Of a stretch of 64,000 bases of DNA, positions 30,474 through 40,974 are shown one piece after another. Numbering within the stretch: the stretch's first letter is position 1; each line of letters opens with the position of its first letter. Below the pieces are notes generated by a model that worked only from the letters and a program-made list of their open reading frames with translations, had not been told where the DNA came from and made no database searches. A program made the translations under genes and the position numbers. This DNA is from Tritrichomonas foetus. Taxonomy: Eukaryota; Parabasalia; Tritrichomonadida; Tritrichomonadidae. The stretch spans positions 1-64,000 of the forward strand of contig MLAK01000774.1 in NCBI GenBank assembly GCA_001839685.1, written 5' to 3'.

Positions 30474-31121
30474 ATGAAGTGGTTCAATAGTCATCTTCTA
30501 TTCAATATTAACCAAGAACTTATGTCAGTATGTTCTACAGAGCGAGATATGTTTGGCCAAATTGAATCTTTCGTTATTGATCAGTCAGATATGAATAAAA
30601 ATCCACAAAAACAGAACATAAAGATTAACCAATATCACGAAGAAAAGCCACAGTCTATAAACGATATCCTACCTGTCGAAATTCATCCAAACCAAGATAA
30701 TTTTCGAATATTAAAATCAGCCATCGAAATCGCTTTTCCGGATTTTGACTTCTCCTACGCATCGCCAGATCACTTCGTATGTATAAACTCTCCTGAAGAA
30801 GCCCGCTCGAGCCTATCTTGGGCACTTTCGTCATATTTTCCATCCGCAACCGATTTGTGCGCCCAAGTCTGGGCCTCCCTCGAAAGCGAAATACAGCCGG
30901 CGCTATGCGACATATATTCATACGAGCCCAATTGCGCAGACGCGTTTTCAGCCATGGGGGCCGTCTGGAAAATGAGTTATTTGTTTTACAACCAAAAGCA
31001 GCGAAAAGTGCTTCATTTCCACCTCCGCGAGGGAGGAAGAGCAATTGAATCTCTATCGGACGACGACGAACTCGATATCGGATATGAGTTCGATGATGAA
31101 GGGAGTCGCAACTGGTTTTAA
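30474..31121 (+). CDS. MAF1: MAF1, repressor of RNA polymerase III
   Basis: This 215-aa protein matches MAF1 from end to end. The N-terminus MKWFNSHLLFNINQEL…GQIESF resembles human MKLLENSSFEAINSQL…GRIESY. The DFDFS motif is at 90-94. The second block is CDIYSYEPN (145-153), and the third is AVWKMSYLFYNQKQRKVLHF (163-182). The C-terminus is acidic (SDDDELDIGYEFDDEG). MAF1 binds Pol III in stress or starvation and shuts down tRNA and 5S transcription, controlled by phosphorylation. The family's long variable loop is short here. ATG start, single exon, and a clearly higher GC content than its flanks. Confidence 0.95.
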   Translation: MKWFNSHLLFNINQELMSVCSTERDMFGQIESFVIDQSDMNKNPQKQNIKINQYHEEKPQSINDILPVEIHPNQDNFRILKSAIEIAFPDFDFSYASPDHFVCINSPEEARSSLSWALSSYFPSATDLCAQVWASLESEIQPALCDIYSYEPNCADAFSAMGAVWKMSYLFYNQKQRKVLHFHLREGGRAIESLSDDDELDIGYEFDDEGSRNWF

Positions 31122-31897
31122 GTGCGATATTATTATGTTAAAAAATCAAAACCAAAACTTCTTCTTTCACTTTTCTTTTTCATCGTCTTTTACGTGAAAG
31201 AACCGATAGGCTATGCTAATTAGACTTTGATCTTTTTGAGAAACGCATTTTTGTTGATTTGTCGATCAGACTCAAGCTCATGGGCAGGGGGCCACATATG
31301 CTGATGTCAGTCAAGAAAAAGGAAAATGTATAATCAGCACCTACAAAAGAACTCTATGTTTTTGAATTTTGACTTGAAAAAGAATTCGACCAAATTTGGC
31401 CAATTGTAGGTGAATTTGAATTTCTGGATTGACTTTTGGCTGTGATATAAAAACAAATCATCATTTTTAAGTCTTTCGTTTGTTTTTTGGTGGATGAAAT
31501 AATTCATTGATGGTGAATTTAAAAGAGTTTTCTGTTGTTTGTATGAGTTTGTTTGATCGGTATGATGTTGAAATTTGGGAAGAAATGCTTCAATTCGGGA
31601 ATTGATATATTTGTGATCGTAACGTTATCATTAACAGGCGTGTTTGATTGGTGACTAATTCTCATGAAAAGAACTGGGAATTTGCTGACAACAAGTGATG
31701 AAATTTGGCTAAAATCAAGAAAATTCAATGTATGAAAACTATCAATGAAAAGGATGATGGAATATTTCGAGTGTTCACTAGTACCGAAGCTTAAGTGGTT
31801 GGGGAAAGAATTCCAAGGATTTGTTTTCGTTTCATAAATTCATGTTCACAGTGAACAACCAAAAGTGAATTTCACTGGAAATTGTGACCGTTTAAAA
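31122..31897. other. Spacer 5' of the tetraspanin; GC-elevated patch
   Basis: A less AT-rich patch at about 31255-31320 (including gctcatgggcagggggccac) and a 9-bp inverted repeat (cacctacaa 31338-31346 / ttgtaggtg 31404-31412) stand out. TCACT at 31872-31876 could be the tetraspanin initiator. No open frame here is convincing. Confidence 0.45.
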
Positions 31898-32543
31898 ATG
31901 GCCAGGTAATGATTGGCCAAATAACAGGGTTGTACACAGTGGTCGTTTCTTGATTGGAACCTTAAATCTTGCCGTAATAGTATGCGCTGTTATTGCTGGT
32001 GTTGTTATTTACAAACAAGAGAAAGACCGAAACTGGATTGAATTAGTGAAGAACAATGCACCATTTATCATTCTCCTTGTATGTATGATTATTGCTGTTA
32101 TTTCCGCTGTTATTGGTCTTTTCTTATGTTGTTGCAAGAAGAAGTGCTTAAATATTACTTACTTGATCATTATTATCATTGTTATTGTTGTTGAAGTTGT
32201 TGGTGTTGTACTTGCCTTTATTTACAAAGACAAAATTATTGATGGAATTGCAGATAGCTGGGTCGATGAAAAGCTTAACAAGACACGCATTGAAATCGAA
32301 AGAGCCTTTGAATGTTGTGGATTTGACGAAAATCATACCGATGAAACAGGAGTTTGTGGATTTGAAAACAGAACAGCTGATACACCATATTGTTATGACC
32401 AAATAGTAGACGAAATTAACTCTAATATGAAGAGCTTAAAGATTGGTATCATTGTCATGGTTGTCCTCGAAGTTGTTCTTTTCATTTGTGCATCATGCGT
32501 TGCCTGTGGAAATTCAGATGAAGAAGGAATTGCAAAATTCTAA
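31898..32543 (+). CDS. Tetraspanin with a probable intron after codon 2
   Basis: The long open frame covers all four membrane segments but has no ATG ahead of the first one; its nearest potential start is a TTG at 31950. An ATG at 31898 followed by a GTAATG splice site at 31906 solves this: removing 31906-31939 gives M-A-S-G-R-F joined to LIGTLNLAVIV, a 203-aa protein. Removing 31906-31927 also keeps frame. The protein has TM1, TM2 ending in CCCKKKC, TM3, a large loop with the hallmark CCG (FECCGF), further Cys at VCG and PYCY, and TM4. Tetraspanins organise plasma-membrane complexes and in trichomonads are linked to adherence and flagella. The loop is short for the family. Confidence 0.82.
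31906..31939 (+). other. Putative intron in the tetraspanin gene (34 nt; alternative 22 nt)
   Basis: The donor is AG|GTAATG right after ATGGCC. The 34-nt version ends in TACACAG, and ACACAG is the end of the Trichomonas 3' splice motif; an AATAAC lies upstream as a possible branch site. The 22-nt alternative ends at the AG of ATAACAG (31927). Both are multiples that keep the same downstream frame, so the sequence alone cannot choose. Confidence 0.6.
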
Positions 32544-32748
32544 TAAACATTGAACACTCTAATTTATTTCTTATAGATTTCTATCATATTTTTTTATCCA
32601 GGAAACTAGGTTCTATATTTAAATTGAACCAATATTTCCACCTGGAAAGTGAATCTCTCTTGAAACATATTTTATTTCTATTCATCTCAATACATTACCA
32701 AATAAAGTTATCAAAATGATGTTAGTGTAAAATCTGATATAAAAATTT

Positions 32749-34587
32749 ATGCATTCGAACTATAATTTTAAAGTTTATGATGATGACACATTTCAAGCAA
32801 GATATAGCGAGAGGCAGAATGAAATCTATATGAGATTCATGGGATTATATCATAATGAAAATAAATATGAAAAATTAATTGATCTAATGTACCAATTCTA
32901 TCATAAAAGAAATGAAAAATTACATAGTTTAGACATATTTCGAATGGAAAAATCCAAGTGGTTTCATGGGAACGATATGTGTGCGATTCATTTATATGTA
33001 GAGAAGTTTGGAGGAACTTTAAAAGGCATGGAAGATCAGCTTGATTATTTACAGCGATTGAAAATTAATATATTATACCTCATGCCTTTACTTGAAAGCC
33101 CCAAAGGGAAAAGTGATGGTGGTTTTGCTGTATCTGATTATCGCAATATTAGAGAAGATATAGGAGATATCAATGATTTAAAGCATCTCATAGATGTTTT
33201 ACATCAGAGAAAAATGTGCTTGATGATGGACATCATCTTTAATCACACTTCTGATGAACATAAATGGGCCAAAAAAGCGAAAAGAGGCATCAAGAAATAT
33301 CAAGATAGGTATTTCTTTTATGATAGTTGGCTGATTCCAAATGAATTTGAAGAAACCAAAAGGCAAATATTTCCTGATACAGCGCCAGGGAATTTCACAT
33401 GGATTCCTGAATGCAGTAAAATAGTAATGACAACATTCTATCCATATCAATGGGATCTAAATTATAAAAACCCTGATGTCTTTAACAAAATGGTAAAAAA
33501 TATTCTCTTTTTAGCGAATTTGGGTGTTGACATTCTATGTTTATCATCATCTGTTCATATTTGGAAGGAATTAGGGACAGATTGCTATGATTTACATGAA
33601 GTTCACATCATTTGTCGTTTAATCCGATTAATTACCGAAATTGTCTGTCCAGGGATGATCTTATATACCGTTTATTCCGAAAAAGAAAATAAAGAAAAGT
33701 ATCCTGAGGGACAAATAACTGATGATACAAGTAGAATGGCTTATATATGGGGTACAGTAGCCATGAGGGATGTTGGAATACTAAGCGATTTTTTTAAGGA
33801 GTTATACACAACCCAAAATGTTTTCATGAATTTTTTACGAAATCATGATGAAATTGCCTGGAATTGGGGATTTATTAATCTAGCTTCTTATGGAATTAAT
33901 GAATTGTCATTATTTCGGTATTTTAATGATTATTTCTCAGGACGAATAATAGGTTCTAAAAGCAGAGGTGTTTTATGCTATGAAAATCTTGTTACAGGTG
34001 AAGAACACGTGGCTGGCACTACTGCTTCCCTTTCAGGGCTTGAAACAGCCATTGAACAACAAAACCCATCAGAGATGAGAGTTAATGAGGCAATAAAACT
34101 GATCATTCTTCTCCATGCTTTAATTATTTCCCTTCCTGGTGTTCCAATGATTTTTGGTGGTGATGAAATCGGGCAATTAAATGATTATTCTTACATATCA
34201 CATGATGAAACCAAAGATGATGTGAGGTTTTTATTAAGACCAAAATTTGATTGGGAGAAGGCTAAGTTGATCGATGTTGAGCACTCTATACAATTTCAAA
34301 TATTCCATGGAATATCTAAAATCCTTCAGCAAAAACAAACTTGCAGTATTTTCTCATCAATTATGAACTTTGAAATCGTTGAACATGAAGAGAAAACAGT
34401 TTTGGTTTTTAAACGATCAAATGATTCAAATATTATACTTTGTATATACAATTTTTACGAAAATCCTCGAAAAGTAAATTTACATATGCAGGGTCCATTT
34501 AAGAATATGATGTCAGGAGAGCAAATTAATATTGTGAACGAAATATGTATTGATTCATATGGCTGGTTATGGTTACTAAAAATTTGA
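32749..34587 (+). CDS. Amylosucrase-like GH13 protein A, catalytic nucleophile lost
   Basis: This 612-aa protein aligns along its whole length with bacterial amylosucrase (GH13 subfamily 4): KSDGGFAVSDYRN, IIFNHTSDEHKWA, PYQWDLNYKNP, FLANLGVDIL, RNHDEIAW, and the C-terminal domain ending YGWLWLL. The (β/α)8 barrel is therefore present, but key residues are not. Where the family has RMD with the nucleophile Asp286, this protein has CLS (S266, C264). The acid/base Glu328 position is V308. The third acid, Asp393, remains as D367 with His366. I infer a fold without transglycosidase activity, perhaps a glucan-binding or scaffold protein. No signal peptide. Its paralogue is at 48484-50430. The family origin is bacterial. 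Confidence 0.88.
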   Translation: MHSNYNFKVYDDDTFQARYSERQNEIYMRFMGLYHNENKYEKLIDLMYQFYHKRNEKLHSLDIFRMEKSKWFHGNDMCAIHLYVEKFGGTLKGMEDQLDYLQRLKINILYLMPLLESPKGKSDGGFAVSDYRNIREDIGDINDLKHLIDVLHQRKMCLMMDIIFNHTSDEHKWAKKAKRGIKKYQDRYFFYDSWLIPNEFEETKRQIFPDTAPGNFTWIPECSKIVMTTFYPYQWDLNYKNPDVFNKMVKNILFLANLGVDILCLSSSVHIWKELGTDCYDLHEVHIICRLIRLITEIVCPGMILYTVYSEKENKEKYPEGQITDDTSRMAYIWGTVAMRDVGILSDFFKELYTTQNVFMNFLRNHDEIAWNWGFINLASYGINELSLFRYFNDYFSGRIIGSKSRGVLCYENLVTGEEHVAGTTASLSGLETAIEQQNPSEMRVNEAIKLIILLHALIISLPGVPMIFGGDEIGQLNDYSYISHDETKDDVRFLLRPKFDWEKAKLIDVEHSIQFQIFHGISKILQQKQTCSIFSSIMNFEIVEHEEKTVLVFKRSNDSNIILCIYNFYENPRKVNLHMQGPFKNMMSGEQINIVNEICIDSYGWLWLLKI

Positions 34588-35502
34588 TTCTCTTGACAGT
34601 GTTAACATAAGGTTTGTCTTTAAAACAAAAGTAAACATGATAATTCATTGGGAAAATATTACAATTATGAAATCTTAAACATGATGTTTCTTCATATTTT
34701 TTTAATCAAAATGATTAAAGATAATATATTTCATTTATTTCATTTTTCGACTTCAACATCAAAACAAATCAACGCACCTTTTTTTTAATTCAATTAAATA
34801 TTAGTAAATTTTTATTAAATTCCAACAATTCCATTAGTTTCAATGAAGTGATTTGTTAAGAATCTTTATCAATTATTAACATCTTCACTCTCACATCAAA
34901 TGTTGAAATCCTTTGTGATCTTTTTTGCATCATCGAACTTTCACAACATTTTGAAATTGAAGAAACTCGATATTAATCAGAATTAAATCATTTCATCATC
35001 ATTTGATTTTCATGAAATTGTTTTCAATAAGTTGAGATTATCACAAAAACATTTTTATTTTCTTTGTGATTTTCAACCTCAACAAACCAAATATTGAAAT
35101 TAATAGGTTAAATAAATTCATGATTTTTTTCTTTTTAGAAAAGGAATTTTTGATTGACATTCAACAAATACAGAATGATATTGCATCATCTGAAAAATAT
35201 TTCTACATTAGTTATCTCCTGCTAAAATCAGACAAGAATGAGATTTGAACGTTTTTCAGAAGACAGCTACAAAATTTGTTTTGTGAAGTTTGAAACTAAT
35301 GAATCATTATATTCTATATTCATCAATGCTTTCGCCAAAAAATGAAATCATTGAAGCATCTTTAATATTATGCCAGAGTTCATAGTTGAAATGCTCAAAG
35401 AAGAAGATCTGATTGAAAAATAGAAATAAAAGTTTTAACTAAATTATATATTTATTAACAAAAATAATATCAATCGCTCAAATAATATATGTAGAAATAT
35501 AA
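34588..35502. other. Convergent spacer
   Basis: This 915-bp very AT-rich region lies between the 3' ends of two genes. A short TTG-started open stretch at 35066-35248 looks like chance. Nothing else is recognisable. Confidence 0.55.
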
Positions 35503-38500
35503 CTATGCTGCAGCTTTTCCTGGAATGTCGGGGAAAGTGAATTCATGATCTATTGGAATGCTAGTCGATGTAAAATCAGATGATAACAATTGATCCAAAA
35601 TTAAATTCCTTGGGTGCTGCAATGGTCTTAATAAAGAAATGTCGGGTTTTGAAGATTCTACAAAAATAATTGACACAGAAGATGGCAAAACGTCTTCAGA
35701 TAATGTCTTTGGCACGTAAATTTTCTTGTTTTTATGCTTTTCTTTAATAGGTGGAATATTTCTCATTCCTTCTAAGATCTCGGCTTGGGTAGAAAATGGA
35801 AGTACTTTTGGTGCGTTCTCTATATCAATGAGATTTTGGGTTGATGTATATGATCTGAAATCTGATATTGTTACAGGACTGAATTCTTCATTCATTATTA
35901 ATAATTTCAATGATCTACTAACAGTATGAGCAGGCCTATCCCATTCATAAATATCACATAAATTGACAGTTGCAACCAAAGGATCTTTTTCACAAATACT
36001 TCGAACAAATTCAATTGCATATGAGCACCTATTCATCGATCTTAATGCAGATTGATAAATTCTGGCAAGTGACGATCGATTGTTTTCATTCAATTGAATT
36101 TTATTTACAATATAAGTTGATATTTCAAAAATAGCATTCAAAACAGATCTCGTTGCTGTTGATTCCATCATTGAATAATGAACTAAAGCTGCTGAAAGTG
36201 CATTATCACTAATACCTTTAATGAATTGACTGCATGGAGGAATTGCATCAAAGAAATGTGGAAAAGCCTTTTTTATTGGCGCAACAATCATTAAAACTTC
36301 TTCATTTTTTGTCCTCAGATATGCTTTAGTGATAATTTTTTGAGCGGGTTGGCTCACCTCTAAAATTGGAATAGTTGGTCTTATTACGGAAATAATATTT
36401 CGCTGAATTTTAATCATATGGTCAGGTATTTTCATAGCTTGTAAGAAGATTTTCATGGAATCTTTCAATCCTCCTTCTTCAATGAATTCACGACAGTCCA
36501 TAAAAGCCAGGGTATATTTAAAGGCTAAATCAAGATCAGTATTAACATGATGATTAAAGAAAATAAAACTCTCTTGAACCAAAAGAGAGATAGATTTAGA
36601 ATCTTCATATTCTTGATCAACATAATAGGCAATGATTTTAATGACTGATTTAATAATTGATGGATCAAATGGTTTCATAATTCTATTATATACACATAAA
36701 GATGTTAAAGCAATATCTACATCATTACAACCAAAGAACCATTTTAATGCTTCATTTCCCCATTCTTCAACGTCACTCTCACTCATTTTTGAAATGAACT
36801 GATCAATAAATGAGTGAATTGAACCACTTAACATGATTCCTTCTGAAAATTCTACATTCATTTTCTTACAAACTAAACTAAAAAGTGATAATGTTGAAGA
36901 TTTTCTGAAAACAAAAATAAAATGAATAATATAGGGAATACATGCTTCAACTTTTTCCCAACTTCGTTGAATAGCTTTCAATAAAAGAGAACTTAGCCAC
37001 TTTTCAACAGGTTCAAATTTCTTTTTCTGACATTTTGTAACATGATAGTAATAAGCAAACGAACATCTTGGAATGATGTGATTCATACATCTTCTTGGAA
37101 AAGCTTCGATTAATTTTATAAATATTTTAATATTGGAAGTTTGATGAATTTGTGACGATAAATATTGAGGAACAATATCAGAATGATCAGGAGATCGAAT
37201 TAAATCGATCCATAAAGATGCCATCATTCGAAATTGTTCATCATTCTTTGGATCTGTGAATTTTAGCAAAGTTACAAGAAATTGATAAGGTGTATAATTA
37301 TGATATCTTTTGACAACAAAACGAGAACATGCTGATTGTTTGGGAAGAAGTCTAACAACAGAAATCCATGGTCGAATTGCTTCAACTATGCATTTAAATG
37401 GAACATAAATTTTTTTAGATTGACTTAATTTAATTGTATCAAAAAATGCCATGAATACATCTTCAACTGCAAAAGAGAGAATTTTTGGTAAATTGGTATG
37501 ATCCTGTGATTTTGATCGAATTTCATCAGTATTATCAATATAATCACAAATTGAAATAAAACTGGAAATTAAATCATTTGCTTTCGGATGTTCTTTTTGA
37601 TAATACACATGAGAAAGGAAGATAATTGGTCCGCATGTACTCATAATCATATTACTTCGATCATAACTCATAGAATCTGCAATTGCATCGAAATATAAAT
37701 CCGCAATTTTCCCTGGTTGAACATAACATGCTTTGATAAAGTCATCAATTAAAACATCATATCTATATTTCAGTAAATTATCTAAAATAAAAACACCTTT
37801 TTCTTCCATTTTGCCAAATAATTCTGCTGTTGCATCATCAAATGCACCAGAAAAGATTGGGCCAACCTTTGCAAGAGTTGCAATTGCAAGCTTGGCATAA
37901 ACTCTAAGTGATCTAAGGCTTTCATCAGTTGTCAGTGCCCAGTTCAGCAGGTAGCGGAAAACAACTTCTCTGGTATTTATTGGCCACTCATTCTCATGGA
38001 TTTCATCAGGATATTCTCGAAATGTAGTAATGATAATGATACAATAATTTCGAAGTAGAGACAGTGAAGACTTTAATGAACATAGAGATTTATCATCCCA
38101 TGAAACTAAACGGGTTGAAAAAACTTGGTCGTTTTGAATGATATAGGAAAAATAACTCATAAAATTCGTAATCCTTTGAAGATTCTTATAAAAGAAATAC
38201 CTTTCTAAATCTGGCAATCTTAGAATCACTGATAATACAAAAGTAGATTCGGGAAGATATTCGCGAGGAACTTCAGAAAGTACATCAATGATTGGAGTCA
38301 ATAATGTGAAATGTAAATGAGGGAGCATTGTAAAAGTGACATGAATTAATCTTTCATTGCCAGAATGAATAAACTCATGAATGGTTTCACATACTTTGTG
38401 TCTATCATCAGGTTTTTCACCATATGGCTCATATTGGTTTCGAAAATCAACTTTTTCAGATTCAACTAAAGCGGGTTTATAAAATAAAGTATTTAAAATC

Positions 38501-40974
38501 AAAATCAACATTCCAGCATCGCTTAAAGAGCGATTTGGATTCTCATTATCTTTAATTAAATTAATTAATGATTCAAAAATATTATTCATTCTTTGGAAAA
38601 ACGGCGTATAGTTAACAGCGATTAAATTATTTACAATTTCCGCAATGAAGAACAGCCAAACGTCATAATAATGGCTGAGAATGGCTGTATCTAAAGGTAC
38701 AAAACTTGCAGGATTGATGAAAAAATCAGGCGAATCTTTTATCGTATGAAGAACCATTCTACTCTTAACATTCTTTTCAATTGCTCTAAATCGATCAAAG
38801 CAAAATCCAATAATTCCTTTATTTTTGAGCATTGTGTTAATTAAATTCAGTATTTCAAAAACAAGCTGTCTTGTGGATGGATATAAAGAACAAAGTCTTA
38901 AAAAGCAAATAGTTTCTAAATCATAAAGTAAATCCGTATCAAGTTTCCCACCATTTTGATAGTGATTAGCAATCAAGTTATGAATTAATGACAGTTGAAT
39001 AAAAATTGATTCTGCATCACCATTAGATGATGCTGAAATCATTAGAATTCGCAAAAAATCAGAAACATCAGAATAACGAGGAACAATTTCTTTGCAAATA
39101 AAATAAGCTTGACTTGCAACAATATTATTTTGATGACAGCTAAATTCAATTAAAGAATCTATTAAATTTGGAGTTAAATCTTCACCTGCTAAAATATATT
39201 TTAATGTTGGAATCAATCTTCCAAGTAATGAGAAATTGCCTTTTACTTGAACTGATCGATTATGCTTCAAAATTCTTTCAGTAAAATCATGAATTCTCCA
39301 TTCATCCAAAATTTCAGATAACTTTTGATCAGCTTCAATAGTTAGTGAATCTAATAAAATATCGTATTCACCCAAACATACCCCATGATATTCAAATTCT
39401 CCCATTCGACATTTATTTAATGCCTTTAAAATATATGGCTTTATCGTATTATTAAATTCCAAAATTGCTGGCTTAGCAACATAGCAATATGATTCTAAAA
39501 TAAAATCTTCAGAATTTAATGGTGGAACTAACATCAATAAAGTGATAAAGCGTGGATCATCAAAATCTAAACTTAATGTTTTAGTTACAAAATTATCCAT
39601 AAATGCAGCAAAGTCTATAGAAGCTAGATGAAGTAATGTTCGTTTGAACAATTTTGGACATACAGAAAAATCGCTTTTCAAAAAAAAATGATTCATAAAA
39701 ATTGTTATAAAGGTTTCTGGTGATGTTGACGTATTTGAATTATTTGAATTATTATTGGAACTTGAAGAACCAAAAGAATGTAAAAAGTTTAATGAATTTG
39801 ATGAATTAGAAACCGGAAAGATTGGATTATCGCCTGAGTATAAACGTATATAAGCAAGTTTTGAAGAACGTGGATTCTTTCCCCATTCCCAAATTTCTGA
39901 AGGCGGATCTCTATTTTTGCCGACAATGAATGCTTCAAAGCATCTTAAAAGTGTTGGAAGTTTAGTTTTATCATGAACATGATTTAAAATTCGATTATGT
40001 AAAAATTTATTCTGTCGGTTAAAAAAATGATATTTAGTGTTTGGCAAAAATTGAACTAAAGAAGACATTAAAAGAAGTGTTCCTTTCCATAATATTTTAT
40101 CTTTTTTCAGTGAACAAACTAAATTATATAGTCTTGTAAAAAGGTCTTCATTATAGGGCATTGAAACAATCATGCACGAAATTGAATCAAGTGCAGAATT
40201 TGTAATTGTTTTCTTTTTTATATGATTTCTGATAATTGGGAAGAGCTGCTCATAAAATCCTGTGCAATATGTCGCATCTACATCAAGTCTGATGAATCTA
40301 ATTAAACAAAGTGGTGATGTGATATCATCACTTGTTGATATTAATTGAAACATTTGATAAATTTGAGAAAATTGATTTTCTGATATAATTGAAATAATAA
40401 TAGACCATTGTCTGAGAATACGATTGAAAGTTTTTGGAAGTTTTTGATCTGCCATTGAAATATTGTAGCCAGTTCGAACAAGAAAAAGAGAGGCCTTGTT
40501 GAAATCTTTTAAATATTTTTTGTGCTTTGGTCCGTCATACGAAACAACAATCTGGCAAAGTAAATCTGTAATAAAAAATAATGAATAATAATAAGCGAGC
40601 AAAAATTGATGAGGAATGGCTGGATCAAATAAAGGTGAAACTTGATTAATTGCAATGAATTGATTTGATATTTTTCCGTTTAAAACTTCTTTAATAATTT
40701 TGGTGAGAAAATGAACGGTATCGGCTATATTTGCGGATGAAATTAACTTTAGCTGATGAATGATATCGCTGTACAAAGGGATTTTTCGAGGAAATCGCTC
40801 GAAGAGCTCTTCAAGTTTGTCATCAATTTCCTTTTTCGTGAGTTGAGATAATTGATTCTTCTTTTCGAATTCGGAAAGAACGATAGAAGCGTATGGCGTG
40901 ACAGATTCGAGCAAACGCGAAACGACTGAACTGAAAATTAATGTTCGCCCTCCATTTTTCTCGGGTTTATCCAT
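35503..40974 (-). CDS. Large α-helical-repeat protein, possibly Furry/Tao3/Mor2-like
   Basis: This 1823-aa protein is made almost entirely of amphipathic helices of HEAT/ARM type, with an Asn/Ser insert (SSSSNNNSNNSN) near residue 405. There are no membrane segments, coiled coils or catalytic motifs. Size, all-helical composition and segments such as YLLNWALTTDESLRSLRVYAK and KVGPIFSGAFDDATAELF recall the Furry/Tao3/Mor2 cell-morphogenesis proteins, which scaffold NDR kinase-Mob signalling. I cannot confirm this by eye, and another giant HEAT scaffold is possible. ATG start, one exon, no frame break. Confidence 0.85.
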   Translation of the reverse strand: MDKPEKNGGRTLIFSSVVSRLLESVTPYASIVLSEFEKKNQLSQLTKKEIDDKLEELFERFPRKIPLYSDIIHQLKLISSANIADTVHFLTKIIKEVLNGKISNQFIAINQVSPLFDPAIPHQFLLAYYYSLFFITDLLCQIVVSYDGPKHKKYLKDFNKASLFLVRTGYNISMADQKLPKTFNRILRQWSIIISIISENQFSQIYQMFQLISTSDDITSPLCLIRFIRLDVDATYCTGFYEQLFPIIRNHIKKKTITNSALDSISCMIVSMPYNEDLFTRLYNLVCSLKKDKILWKGTLLLMSSLVQFLPNTKYHFFNRQNKFLHNRILNHVHDKTKLPTLLRCFEAFIVGKNRDPPSEIWEWGKNPRSSKLAYIRLYSGDNPIFPVSNSSNSLNFLHSFGSSSSNNNSNNSNTSTSPETFITIFMNHFFLKSDFSVCPKLFKRTLLHLASIDFAAFMDNFVTKTLSLDFDDPRFITLLMLVPPLNSEDFILESYCYVAKPAILEFNNTIKPYILKALNKCRMGEFEYHGVCLGEYDILLDSLTIEADQKLSEILDEWRIHDFTERILKHNRSVQVKGNFSLLGRLIPTLKYILAGEDLTPNLIDSLIEFSCHQNNIVASQAYFICKEIVPRYSDVSDFLRILMISASSNGDAESIFIQLSLIHNLIANHYQNGGKLDTDLLYDLETICFLRLCSLYPSTRQLVFEILNLINTMLKNKGIIGFCFDRFRAIEKNVKSRMVLHTIKDSPDFFINPASFVPLDTAILSHYYDVWLFFIAEIVNNLIAVNYTPFFQRMNNIFESLINLIKDNENPNRSLSDAGMLILILNTLFYKPALVESEKVDFRNQYEPYGEKPDDRHKVCETIHEFIHSGNERLIHVTFTMLPHLHFTLLTPIIDVLSEVPREYLPESTFVLSVILRLPDLERYFFYKNLQRITNFMSYFSYIIQNDQVFSTRLVSWDDKSLCSLKSSLSLLRNYCIIIITTFREYPDEIHENEWPINTREVVFRYLLNWALTTDESLRSLRVYAKLAIATLAKVGPIFSGAFDDATAELFGKMEEKGVFILDNLLKYRYDVLIDDFIKACYVQPGKIADLYFDAIADSMSYDRSNMIMSTCGPIIFLSHVYYQKEHPKANDLISSFISICDYIDNTDEIRSKSQDHTNLPKILSFAVEDVFMAFFDTIKLSQSKKIYVPFKCIVEAIRPWISVVRLLPKQSACSRFVVKRYHNYTPYQFLVTLLKFTDPKNDEQFRMMASLWIDLIRSPDHSDIVPQYLSSQIHQTSNIKIFIKLIEAFPRRCMNHIIPRCSFAYYYHVTKCQKKKFEPVEKWLSSLLLKAIQRSWEKVEACIPYIIHFIFVFRKSSTLSLFSLVCKKMNVEFSEGIMLSGSIHSFIDQFISKMSESDVEEWGNEALKWFFGCNDVDIALTSLCVYNRIMKPFDPSIIKSVIKIIAYYVDQEYEDSKSISLLVQESFIFFNHHVNTDLDLAFKYTLAFMDCREFIEEGGLKDSMKIFLQAMKIPDHMIKIQRNIISVIRPTIPILEVSQPAQKIITKAYLRTKNEEVLMIVAPIKKAFPHFFDAIPPCSQFIKGISDNALSAALVHYSMMESTATRSVLNAIFEISTYIVNKIQLNENNRSSLARIYQSALRSMNRCSYAIEFVRSICEKDPLVATVNLCDIYEWDRPAHTVSRSLKLLIMNEEFSPVTISDFRSYTSTQNLIDIENAPKVLPFSTQAEILEGMRNIPPIKEKHKNKKIYVPKTLSEDVLPSSVSIIFVESSKPDISLLRPLQHPRNLILDQLLSSDFTSTSIPIDHEFTFPDIPGKAAA

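Noticed and set aside
35066..35248. 60-codon open stretch in the convergent spacer
   Set aside because: TTG start, low-complexity Phe/Ile/Lys composition, no context.
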